This document shows positions 41,329-49,528 of a DNA stretch of 59,045 bases, in pieces. Source of the stretch: Kocuria sp. (lineage in GTDB: Bacteria; Actinomycetota; Actinomycetes; Actinomycetales; Micrococcaceae); assembly GCA_031179495.1 (NCBI GenBank), contig JAPSHS010000003.1, positions 1 through 59,045 of the forward strand. The letters are read 5' to 3'. The notes under the pieces are model-generated. The model was not told the origin of the DNA, made no database searches, and saw only the letters and a program-made list of their open reading frames with translations. The position numbers and the translations under genes were made by a program. Each line of letters opens with the position of its first letter. Position 1 is the first letter of the stretch.

Positions 41329-42243
41329 CTACACCAGATCGAAGTCATGGACGCTCGACAGGGCCCGGGCGGCCAGATCGTGCCCGAGACGTAGGCATGC
41401 CCCGGTCTGTGCACCGGTGAGGAGCCCGCAGAGGTAGCCGGCGGCGAAGGCATCGCCGGCACCGACGACCTCCACGACCTCCACGGCGTGGGCGGGCACG
41501 AACACCGTCCCGCTCGCGCTGACGTCGGTGGCTCCCACCGCCCCGTCCTTGACCACCAGATGCGCTGGTCGCCCGAGGCCGTCGTAGAGCTCCCCGGGAT
41601 CTCCGGTGCCCCACAGGATCTCTGCTTCGTCGCGGCCGACGAACACGATGTCGGCGCGCCGGGCATAGCCGGCCAGCACCGGTGCGGACTCCGGGGCACT
41701 CCACAGCCCCGGGCGGTGGTTCACGTCGAAGGACACGACGGTGCCGTGCTCCTCGGCGGTGGTGAAGGCGGCGTCGAGCAGGTCCCGGCAGCTGGGGGAG
41801 AGCCCTGCGGTGATCCCGGACAGGTGCAGCAGCGGCAGCGCGGCCCAGTCCACGGCGTCGAGGACGGGCGGGCCCATGGCTGAGGCGGCTGAACCGGAGC
41901 GGTAGTAGTAGACGCTGGTGGCGGATCCGCCGGGATCCTTGAAGTACACCCCGGTGGGGGCCTCCGGGTCCAGGGCGACCAAGGAGGTGTCGACCCCGTG
42001 GGCCTGGAGCTGGCCCAGCAGACGCCGGCCCAGAGGGTCGTTGCCCACCCGGCTCAACCAGGCGGTGCGGTGCCCGGCGCCGGCCAGGTAGAGGGCCACG
42101 GTCGATTCCGCGCCACCGGCCGAGAGGACGAACCGCTGGGCGGTCTCGAGGGGTTCGGCCTCGGCCGGTGCGACGAGGGCCATGGTCTCCCCGAGGCACA
42201 GGACCGCGGGACCGTCACCGGGCGTTTTCAGGAACTCGTGCAC
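41329..42243 (-). CDS. PfkB sugar kinase, probably 2-keto-3-deoxygluconate kinase
   Basis: 304 residues from GTG at 42243, with AGGAAG five bases upstream and a 29-base overlap with the permease gene. The ribokinase fold is visible: CLGETMALVAP, SAGGAESTVALYLA substrate loop, GVDTSLVALDPEAPTGVYFK, YYYRSGSAASAM and FDVNHRPGLW, then the anion-hole and base motif VVGAGDAFAAGY with D264. The YYYRxxSAA element is common in 2-keto-3-deoxygluconate kinases. With the KDPG aldolase it completes the lower path of a deoxy-keto-acid route. Confidence 0.88.
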   Translation of the reverse strand: MHEFLKTPGDGPAVLCLGETMALVAPAEAEPLETAQRFVLSAGGAESTVALYLAGAGHRTAWLSRVGNDPLGRRLLGQLQAHGVDTSLVALDPEAPTGVYFKDPGGSATSVYYYRSGSAASAMGPPVLDAVDWAALPLLHLSGITAGLSPSCRDLLDAAFTTAEEHGTVVSFDVNHRPGLWSAPESAPVLAGYARRADIVFVGRDEAEILWGTGDPGELYDGLGRPAHLVVKDGAVGATDVSASGTVFVPAHAVEVVEVVGAGDAFAAGYLCGLLTGAQTGACLRLGHDLAARALSSVHDFDLV

Positions 42244-43720
42244 GGAGCTTCCTCGCTTTCGAGGTGGAACGGAGCCAGGGCAGCAGCACGGCGCCGAGGC
42301 TGAGGAGGATGAGGCCGACGGCGATCGGGCTGGTGAGCAGGGTTCCCGCCCCGTCGATGACCAGGGCCCGTCGCAGGTTGCTCTCGGCCAGCGGACCGAG
42401 GATGAGGCCCAGCACCATGGGGCCGGCGGGGAAGCCGAAGCGGCGCATGAGCAGCCCGAGCACGCCGAAGCACAGCATGAGGGCCACATCGAAGACGCTG
42501 CTCTGCACCGCGTAGGTCCCCACGATGCAGAAGGAGATGATGATGGCGCTCAGGTAGTGCTGCGGCAGGGCGAGCAGCTTCACCACACCCTGCATGCGCA
42601 CGAGGGCCAGCCCCAGGGCCAGCAACGTGGCGAGCACCATGATCGCGGCCAGGCTGTAGACCAGGTCGGGGGACTCGACGAACAGGGCCGGACCGGGCTG
42701 AAGCCCCCAGATGATCATGGAGCCGATCATCACGGCCATCACGGAGTCCCCGGGCACGCCCAGGGCCAGGGTCGTGGTGACGGAGCCGCCCATGGTGGCC
42801 GTGCTCGCACTGTCGGCGGAAGCCAGACCTTCGAGGGAGCCTCGTCCGAATCGTTCGGGGTGCTGGGAAGCGCGCCTGGCCTGCGCCCAGGCGATGACGC
42901 CGGCGATGTCTCCGCCTGCAGCAGGAACGACACCCACGACGGCACCGACTCCGGTTCCGATGGCGGTGGGCTTGAGCAGCTCACGCCGCTCGGTCCGGGT
43001 GGGCCACCAGGCGCCCAGCTGCGTGATGGGAGCCGGTGCGTTGCGGCGCCGGGTCTCGACGAGCTGGTTGAACAGCTCGGCAATGCCGAACAAGCCGATG
43101 ATCGCTGCGATGAACGGGATGCCGGAACTCAGTTCGGGCATCCCGAAGGTGAAACGCGTGTCGCCGGTGATGGGATCCCGCCCGACGGTGCCCAGCAGCA
43201 GACCTGCTGCTCCCGCAACGAGCCCGCGCAGGACATTGCTGCCCGAGACGCCGACCATCATGGTCAGCCCGAACACCACCAGGGCGAACAGCTCGGCCGG
43301 TCCGAACCTCAGGGCCACCGATGCCAGAGGCTGGGCGGCCAGCACCAGGATGAGAATGCCGGCCAGCGCACCCGCTGCGGAGGCGAGGGCGGAGCTGGTG
43401 AGCGCGATGCCCGCCCTGCCTTGTCGGGCCAGCGGGTACCCGTCGAAGGTGGAGGCGATCGATGCCGGCGTGCCGGGAGTGTTCACGAGGATGGCAGGTA
43501 CCCGGTCGCCGAACTGGGCCGCCACGTAGATGGACAGCAGGACGGCCAGGCCCTGAAGGGGCTCCAACGTCAGCGTGAACCCGGCGGCCAACGCCACCGC
43601 CATCGTCGCCGTGATCCCCGGTACGGCACCGACGAGCGTGCCGAGGAGGACGCCGATCAACAGGCACAGGCCGATGGTGGGATCCAGCAGAGCGGTCGTG
43701 CCCGCCAGCACATCGCTCAT
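42215..43720 (-). CDS. tctA: Tripartite tricarboxylate transporter, large permease TctA
   Basis: 501 residues from ATG at 43720, overlapping the tctB stop as ATGA. About 11-12 membrane helices are seen. Conserved segments are GTLVGAVPGITATMAVAL, NTPGTPASIASTFDGYPLAR, ALGVPGDSVMAVMIGSM with the P-G-D element, and PLAESNLRRAL near the end. It forms the proton- or sodium-coupled channel that takes substrate from the TctC binding protein. Confidence 0.93.
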   Translation of the reverse strand: MSDVLAGTTALLDPTIGLCLLIGVLLGTLVGAVPGITATMAVALAAGFTLTLEPLQGLAVLLSIYVAAQFGDRVPAILVNTPGTPASIASTFDGYPLARQGRAGIALTSSALASAAGALAGILILVLAAQPLASVALRFGPAELFALVVFGLTMMVGVSGSNVLRGLVAGAAGLLLGTVGRDPITGDTRFTFGMPELSSGIPFIAAIIGLFGIAELFNQLVETRRRNAPAPITQLGAWWPTRTERRELLKPTAIGTGVGAVVGVVPAAGGDIAGVIAWAQARRASQHPERFGRGSLEGLASADSASTATMGGSVTTTLALGVPGDSVMAVMIGSMIIWGLQPGPALFVESPDLVYSLAAIMVLATLLALGLALVRMQGVVKLLALPQHYLSAIIISFCIVGTYAVQSSVFDVALMLCFGVLGLLMRRFGFPAGPMVLGLILGPLAESNLRRALVIDGAGTLLTSPIAVGLILLSLGAVLLPWLRSTSKARKLRARVPENAR

Positions 43721-44256
43721 AGCGGCACCCGCAGCAGCAGCCCGAACAGCCCGTAGAGAATGGCCGCGGTGGACGCGGGGAAGACGATCAGGGCCTTGGC
43801 CCCCCGCCCCCCGGTGACGAACATCAGCGCGGCGAGGAACACCGCCGTCACGGGAAGGAAGTGGAAGAAGTGCCACCCCAGGCCGTACAGCACGATGGCC
43901 GCGACGACGGCACCCAGCCGCCCCAGACCGTGGGCGCTCACCCGTTGCTCCGACACCGGATCGGGCCGCCGCAGAGCCACGAGCCCGATGGCGACGCCAC
44001 CGGCCACGAGCATGCCGCCGAGCACCGTCGGCCACCACCGAGGGCCGCTGGACGCGCCCACGGCAGAGGTCTCCAGGGCGGCGGCGAGCCAGATCGTGAT
44101 CCCGCCCGCGACGCTCACCGCCACAGCCACGAGTAGACCTCGAAGCCTTGTTCCCGTGGGCCCGGGCGAAGATCCACGATCTGGGGCGTCGGAGGGGAGA
44201 GGGTGCCCGCCGCCGGGCCGGCCGTCCGCGGCGCCGATGACGGAGGTGTCCTTCAC
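43717..44256 (-). CDS. tctB: Tripartite tricarboxylate transporter, small permease TctB
   Basis: 179 residues from GTG at 44256, which overlaps the tctC stop (GTGA). After a polar N-terminal stretch of about 38 residues come four helices at roughly 39-60, 73-95, 112-128 and 133-175. SSGPRWWPTVLGGMLVAGG matches the conserved first loop of TctB. It pairs with TctA in the membrane. Confidence 0.87.
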   Translation of the reverse strand: MKDTSVIGAADGRPGGGHPLPSDAPDRGSSPGPTGTRLRGLLVAVAVSVAGGITIWLAAALETSAVGASSGPRWWPTVLGGMLVAGGVAIGLVALRRPDPVSEQRVSAHGLGRLGAVVAAIVLYGLGWHFFHFLPVTAVFLAALMFVTGGRGAKALIVFPASTAAILYGLFGLLLRVPL

Positions 44257-45239
44257 GACCCGGCTCCGAGGAGCTCGGCGAAGCGGTCGCTCTCGGCGTT
44301 CACGAACTCTTCCGTCTCCTCCGCCGAGCGGTGGAGGGGCAGGTTGCCGCCGCTCTCGATGAAGGAGACGTAGTCCTCGGAGGAGACCGCCTGTTCCAGG
44401 GACTGCTCCAAGGCGTCGGCGACCTCCTGGTCCAGTCCTGCCGGCGCGGCGACCGTGGCCCAGCTCCCGATCACCACCTCGTGCCCCTGCTCGGAGGCGG
44501 TCGGTACGTCGGGGAGGGCAGGAGCACGGTCCTCCGTGAAGACGGCCAGCACTCGGAGGCGGCCGTCGTCGTGGGCGGGAGCCGTCTCGCCGATGCCGGC
44601 CACGACCGCGTCGACCTGTCCACCCGTCGCTGCCGTCACGGCGGGCGCACCCCCGTCGAAGGGGACGTTCTTGAACTCGACGCCTGCGGCGTTGCCCAGC
44701 TCAGTGGCACCCAGCTCCCAGATCGAACCGGGTCCGGCATTGGACACGGCCACGCTGCCCGGCTCTTCCCCGGCCGCCTGGATCAGGTCTTCCAGGGTGC
44801 GGAAAGGACTGTCGGCGGGGACCGCGATGGTCCCGGGCTGGGAGTTCGCCTGGCCGAGGAAGTCGTAGTCGGCAGGATCGATCCCGTAGCCCTGGTGTCC
44901 CAGCAGGCTGACCTCCACGGGCAGGACGGCGATGGTGTATCCATCGGCGGCCTGACCGGCAAGGTGCTCCATGCCGACGCTGCCGGCACCGCCGGGTCGG
45001 TTCTCCACCACGATGGAGACGCCCAGGTCTTCCTCCATCTCGGTGGCCAGGGTGCGGGCAGTCAGATCGGTCGCCCCCCCAGCGGAAGTGGGTGTCATGA
45101 AGGTGATCGTCTCGGCAGGGAACTCACCACCCGAAGCGGCCGCGCCATGGCGGTCAGCGCAAGCGGTGAGAACCAGCAAACCGGTGAGGGCGGCAGCTCC
45201 AGTCGTGGTGCGCCGCCGTCGCGTCGTTCGTGCGGACAT
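44253..45239 (-). CDS. tctC: Tripartite tricarboxylate transporter binding protein TctC
   Basis: 328 residues from ATG at 45239 with AAGGGG six bases upstream. It is a lipoprotein with lipobox LTAC (C27) after an arginine-rich n-region. The BUG-family features are ITFMTPTSAGGATDLTARTL, VVENRPGGAGSVGMEHLAGQ, DGYTIAVLP, VSNAGPGSIWELGATELG and VPFDGGAPAVTAATGGQVDA. It binds a carboxylated substrate outside the cell. It is the first gene of the operon; the downstream kinase and aldolase point to a sugar acid as cargo, by inference. Confidence 0.92.
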   Translation of the reverse strand: MSARTTRRRRTTTGAAALTGLLVLTACADRHGAAASGGEFPAETITFMTPTSAGGATDLTARTLATEMEEDLGVSIVVENRPGGAGSVGMEHLAGQAADGYTIAVLPVEVSLLGHQGYGIDPADYDFLGQANSQPGTIAVPADSPFRTLEDLIQAAGEEPGSVAVSNAGPGSIWELGATELGNAAGVEFKNVPFDGGAPAVTAATGGQVDAVVAGIGETAPAHDDGRLRVLAVFTEDRAPALPDVPTASEQGHEVVIGSWATVAAPAGLDQEVADALEQSLEQAVSSEDYVSFIESGGNLPLHRSAEETEEFVNAESDRFAELLGAGS

Positions 45240-45257
45240 CGTCGTCCCCTTCTTCCG

Positions 45258-45296
45258 TGTTGCATATACTGCAACAATGCTGTGTCTACTGCACAA
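45258..45296 (-). promoter_or_regulatory. Tandem operator upstream of tctC
   Basis: TGTTGCATATACTGCAACA (45258-45276) is a dyad with 7-bp perfect arms. A second, weaker copy at 45278-45296 matches it at 13 of 19 positions with a 20-base offset, about two helical turns. Both lie in the short leader/promoter region before the tctC ribosome site. This spacing suits cooperative binding of an IclR-type regulator. Confidence 0.6.
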
Positions 45297-45582
45297 CCAT
45301 AGGGCCTGGTGCGATCCTGTGACAAGGGTCACGACGGGAGGGCAGGGCGGCGGACGGGAGATGGGGAGCGTCACGGGTTGTCGGGACGGGGCCTCGGACG
45401 TCCTCCGGAACTCGCCCTGATGCAGGCCTGGCCACATGGCCGGCGTGCCCGCAGGGAATGCTGTCGCCGACACGGCGAAGAACATCCAGCCATGTCGGGG
45501 CCGTGCCGGTCCGGGGCCGTCCGGGCCCTGTCGCTGGGGAGCATGGGACCCGCCACGGCTGCGGTGGCGGTCGTCGCCCGCA

Positions 45583-45783
45583 CCTCGAGCTGGAGCGGAT
45601 CACCGACTCGCGGCTGAGCGGAGGGTGGCCGGCGAGGACCTTGGCGGGCGCCGCCGCACCTTCATCGCTTCCCGCATCCGCAGCGCTCGCAGGCTGATCG
45701 AGGGTGGGGAACCGGTCACCCAGCCCGCCCTCGACCTCGGGATCTCCAGGGGCGCCCTCTGCCGGCGCATCCGCGAGCTCGCG
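45583..45783 (+). pseudogene. Serine recombinase (resolvase/invertase) C-terminal remnant
   Basis: A first frame reads LELERITDSRLSGG, like the linker helix of resolvases. A shifted frame then reads FIASRIRSARRLIEGGEPVT and QPALDLGISRGALCRRIREL, the resolvase-type helix-turn-helix that ends such proteins. The catalytic domain with its serine is missing. It is a scar of a mobile element at the edge of the catabolic operon. Confidence 0.6.
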
Positions 45784-46267
45784 ACGCCGGCCGCAGGAAC
45801 GCACAGCGGCCTGGCGATGACGTCGGCTCCCGGCGCTGGTCCCCGTGCCTGAAGGACTCGGGCCGGCTGTGTCGTGACGTGCCGCGGGGCGCGGCAGGTC
45901 AGGCGGTGATGGGATTCGCGTGGCGGGGGCCCGCCACCGGGTACGACCAGCCGGCGCAGCCCGACCGGGGCGGGGCCGTGCCGCACGCCATCACGATCCG
46001 GCTCAAGGCCCTGTGGGGGGAGAAGCCCTAGGTTCTCGGCCGGGCCGGGCTCTAGAGTTCAAGCTATGCGCCTGGACTGCTGTCGCTCACGATCCACCGG
46101 CCCTGCTGGGCGAAGGCGGCCTCCGGGCTGCCTCGGACTCCAGCGGCGTGGCGGTCGTGCCGTGGCTGCCCGGCAACCAGGCGCCTTTCCGGCTGAGTCC
46201 CGGGCGTGGACCGAAGTTCCCCCCTGCGCGGTGGCCGTTGTTGATCCTGTTCCTGTCTACCGATCGG
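45784..46267. other. No gene recognised, upstream region of ABC importer
   Basis: Open frames exist on both strands but none is recognisable. A TCTAGAGTTCAAGCTATG stretch at 46051-46068 is AT-richer and could hold promoter elements for the importer, although the binding-protein start lies 200 bases further on. Confidence 0.35.
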
Positions 46268-47593
46268 ATGGTCGATATGTTTGTGCGCAACGCGTCCTGG
46301 AAATGGGCTGTGGGTCTGACCGCGGCGATGACGGTGGTGTCCGGTTGCGGTGCCGGCTCCCGGGTGGCGGAGGGCGGTGGCGGGGAGCAGGTCTCCTGTG
46401 AGGTCGAGGTCCCCGAGGGGGACACCACGGTCAACGTCCTGGCCTACAACTCCTCGGCGATCGACCCGTTCACCAACACCATGGTCTCCAGCTGCACCCA
46501 GGACGGGCTGACCGTCAAGCACGACCCCATCGACTTCGCCGGCCAGGTCCAGCGCACGCAGGCGACATTGGCAGGGGACACGGGCACGTTCGACATCGTG
46601 GAGACCTACGGCTTCGTGATCCCCACCTACGCGGCCGAGGGCAAGCTCATGCCGCTGGACGATCTGTTCGCCAAGTACGAGGAGCAGTACGACCTGGACG
46701 GGCTGAACCAGCAGATGCTCGACACGATGTCCTACGAGGGAACGCTCTACGCGCTGCCGATGCAGGCGCAGGTGTTCACCATGGCCTACCGCGAGGACAT
46801 CTTCGAGGACCTGGGGCTGGAGGCCCCCACCACCTTCGCGGAGCTGCGCGAGGCCGCCGAGACGATCCAGCAGGCCGGGGTGATGGAGCACCCGGTGGCC
46901 CTGCCGTGGTTGGCGAGCTCGGACATCGTCACCGCCTACGACGCGGCCCTGGGGTCGTTGGGCACCGATTTCGTGGACCACGAGGCCCGCCGGGCGAACT
47001 TCGACACCCCGGTCGCCGCGCAGGCCTTCGAGGAGTTGGAGTCGCTGCTGCCGTACATGGATCCGCAGGTCACGACCTTCGACCAGCCGGCGGTGCAGCA
47101 GCAGATGTACAACGGGGACGCCGCGATCTCCATCATGTTCTCCGGGCGGATGACCGACCTCACCGACCCGGACAACTCGCAGTACGCGGACCGGATCGGC
47201 TTCGCCGCACCGCCCGCGGTCGAGGAGGGCGGCAAGCAGTACAGCGCCCTGTCCGTGGACGGGTGGTCGATCCCGGCCAACACCGAGGTCGACCCCGACC
47301 TCCTGTTCCAGCTGATGGCCGTCTCCGTCGGGCAGGAGGCCTCCGAGGCCGCGGTGCCGGCGGCCTATCCGGCCCGGGAGGGCGTGGTCACGTCGGAGAA
47401 CTCCCCCTACGCCGATGCGGCCAACGACGCGATCAGCAACGCCCCGGCCACGGAGCCCTACCCCTACACCTCCCTGATCAGCAACGAGATCACCCCGATG
47501 GTGGCCGGTGTGCTCACCGGCAACACCGAGCCCCAGGAAGCCACCCGGCGCATGCAGGACGCCGCCGAGCGGATCCTGCAGGACACCCGATGA
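46268..47593 (+). CDS. ABC importer substrate-binding lipoprotein (sugar type)
   Basis: 441 residues from ATG 46268; ATG 46277 and GTG 46283 are alternatives, none with a good ribosome site. The signal segment WKWAVGLTAAMTVVSGC ends in a lipobox with C27. The mature part has the solute-binding family 1 pattern: DTGTFDIVETYGFVIPTYAA, LDDLFAKYEEQY, YEGTLYALPMQAQVFTMAYR, ALPWLASSDIVTAYDAALGS, and FQLMAVSVGQEASEAAVPAA near the end. It probably binds a mono- or oligosaccharide or polyol for the two permeases that follow. Confidence 0.88.
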   Translation: MVDMFVRNASWKWAVGLTAAMTVVSGCGAGSRVAEGGGGEQVSCEVEVPEGDTTVNVLAYNSSAIDPFTNTMVSSCTQDGLTVKHDPIDFAGQVQRTQATLAGDTGTFDIVETYGFVIPTYAAEGKLMPLDDLFAKYEEQYDLDGLNQQMLDTMSYEGTLYALPMQAQVFTMAYREDIFEDLGLEAPTTFAELREAAETIQQAGVMEHPVALPWLASSDIVTAYDAALGSLGTDFVDHEARRANFDTPVAAQAFEELESLLPYMDPQVTTFDQPAVQQQMYNGDAAISIMFSGRMTDLTDPDNSQYADRIGFAAPPAVEEGGKQYSALSVDGWSIPANTEVDPDLLFQLMAVSVGQEASEAAVPAAYPAREGVVTSENSPYADAANDAISNAPATEPYPYTSLISNEITPMVAGVLTGNTEPQEATRRMQDAAERILQDTR

Positions 47594-47642
47594 GGGTTCC
47601 GGGCCGGGGCCCGGCCGCCACCGGCAGAGAGCGCCGTCGTTG

Positions 47643-48512
47643 ATGCGCCGGCGGGAGTTCTACGGTCTGGTGGGTCCCAGCGTGGCGGTCATGGTGGGCC
47701 TGCTCGTCGTTCCGCTGTACCTGACGGTCAAGTGGAGCTTCCAGGAGGTCGACTACGGGTCACCCGGGCAGTTCGTCGGTCTGGACAACTACGCCCAGGC
47801 GTTCACGGACCCGCGCTTCGGCCGGGCGCTGGTGTTCACGGCCGGGCTCACGGTGGTGGTGACGGCCGTGCTGCTGGGCGCCGGCTACGTGCTGGCGGCT
47901 GCGGTCAACCGCCTGGGCCGGATGCGCCCGGTGGTCCTGGGCATCCTGCTGATCTCCTACGTCATCCCGAACGTGGTGGGTGCCACGATGTTCTCGTGGC
48001 TGTTCGACCAGAACTTCGGGGGAGTGGTGAACCTGGCCTTCAGCTGGCTGACCGGCGAGGAGGTCCTCTGGTACGTGGAGACCTGGCCCAACCGCATCAT
48101 GGTGGCGCTCAACGTGATCTGGTCCATGCTGCCCTTCGCCACGCTCATCCTGCTGGCGGGGCTGCAGGGCGTGCCCCGCGACGTGCTGGAGGCGGCCCAG
48201 CTGGACGGCGCCGGCCCGATCCGCACGCACTGGAGCATCATCGTGCCCTCCATCCGCGGGGTCATCGGGTTCGTGGGGCTGATCTCGATCATGGACATCC
48301 TGCGGGTCTTCGACAACCTCGTGCCGCTGTCCCCCCAGGCGGTGCAGCTGGGCAACGAGTCCGTGATGCTCTACATCTTCAACATCGCGTTCCGGGACGG
48401 GGGCCAGGACCTCGGACTGGGCAGCGCGCTGTCCGTGCTCACCATCGTCGTCATCCTGGTGATGCTCTACCCGTTCCTGCGCGACGTCGTCCGGGAGGCC
48501 CGGCAAGCATGA
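47643..48512 (+). CDS. ABC sugar-type permease (MalF-like)
   Basis: 289 residues from ATG 47643. Six membrane helices are visible, beginning with EFYGLVGPSVAVMVGLLVVP. The EAA loop that touches the ATPase reads GVPRDVLEAAQLDGAGPIRT in the middle of the protein. It is the first permease subunit. The start of the next gene overlaps its stop (ATGA). Confidence 0.9.
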   Translation: MRRREFYGLVGPSVAVMVGLLVVPLYLTVKWSFQEVDYGSPGQFVGLDNYAQAFTDPRFGRALVFTAGLTVVVTAVLLGAGYVLAAAVNRLGRMRPVVLGILLISYVIPNVVGATMFSWLFDQNFGGVVNLAFSWLTGEEVLWYVETWPNRIMVALNVIWSMLPFATLILLAGLQGVPRDVLEAAQLDGAGPIRTHWSIIVPSIRGVIGFVGLISIMDILRVFDNLVPLSPQAVQLGNESVMLYIFNIAFRDGGQDLGLGSALSVLTIVVILVMLYPFLRDVVREARQA

Positions 48513-49354
48513 GAGCTCCTGCCCGCCGACCCCTGGCCCGCACCGGGCTGGGGCCGATCGGCACCGTGCTCCTGACACTGGTGTGCCTGCTGATGCTCCT
48601 GCCGGTGATCTGGACGGTCCTGTCCGTCACGAAACCCACCAGCGTGGCCTTCGTGAACCCGCCGGTGCTGACCTACTCGCCCACTCTCGAGGTCTTCGCC
48701 GACCTGTGGCAGAGCACGTACTTCTACCGCTATCTGCTCAACACGTTCGTGGTGGCCGTGGTCAGCACGCTCGTGGCGCTGGTGCTGGGCATCCCCGCGG
48801 CCTACGCCCTCTCCCGCTTTCCCGGCTGGGTGTCCATCGCGCTGCTGCTGCTGGCCCTGGTGTTCCGCTCCCTGCCCCGGTTCGCGATCGTGCTGCCGAT
48901 GTACGACATCTCCCGCAGCCTGGGCATCTACGACACCCGGTTCGTCCTGGCGATGGCCCTCGTGGCGATCAACCAGCCCTTCACCATCTGGTTGCTGCGC
49001 AACTTCTTCGCCGCCATCCCGCGCGAACTGGACGAGGCCGCGATGCTGGACGGGTGCCGGCGCCACCAGATCCTCACCAGGATCATGGTGCCGCTGCTGG
49101 GACCGGGCATTCTCACCGCAGCGATCTTCGTGTTCTTCTTCGCCTTCCAGGAGTACCTGACCGCCGTGGTGCTCACCAACACCGAGGCGGGAACGGTGCC
49201 GGTGTTCGTCGCGACACAGCTCGGGCAGACGCTGCCCATGCTCCAGCAGGCCGGTGCGGCCGCCGTCCTCCTGACGCTCCCGGTGATGCTCTTCGCCTTC
49301 GTGGCCCAGCGCTACCTCGTCGCCGGGCTCAGCTCGGGATCCGTGCGCGGCTGA
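48509..49354 (+). CDS. ABC sugar-type permease (MalG-like)
   Basis: 281 residues from ATG 48509. Six helices are visible, with an EAA loop AAIPRELDEAAMLDGCRRHQ and a C-terminal MLFAFVAQRYLVAGLSSGSV segment typical of MalG-type subunits. It pairs with the preceding permease. No ATP-binding protein gene follows; the next gene encodes SelO. Such importers often borrow a shared MsiK-type ATPase encoded elsewhere. Confidence 0.9.
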   Translation: MRAPARRPLARTGLGPIGTVLLTLVCLLMLLPVIWTVLSVTKPTSVAFVNPPVLTYSPTLEVFADLWQSTYFYRYLLNTFVVAVVSTLVALVLGIPAAYALSRFPGWVSIALLLLALVFRSLPRFAIVLPMYDISRSLGIYDTRFVLAMALVAINQPFTIWLLRNFFAAIPRELDEAAMLDGCRRHQILTRIMVPLLGPGILTAAIFVFFFAFQEYLTAVVLTNTEAGTVPVFVATQLGQTLPMLQQAGAAAVLLTLPVMLFAFVAQRYLVAGLSSGSVRG

Positions 49355-49528
49355 GCCCCGCCACGGCCCCCGGGAGGCCGGGCGCCGGAGCTGATGCACG
49401 GAAGGGTGACGCCGTCGAGGGAGGAGGTGTCGTCGGCTGCCGGTGCACCTGCTGCGGGCGGCCGGGCCGATCGCCGGAGTCCGGCACGGGTCTGGTCCCG
49501 CGGTCCGGTCCCCTGTATCATCAGTAGG

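Noticed and set aside
42182-43756. 524-codon plus-strand open frame opposite tctA
   Set aside because: Same shadow composition; tctA has full family motifs on the minus strand.
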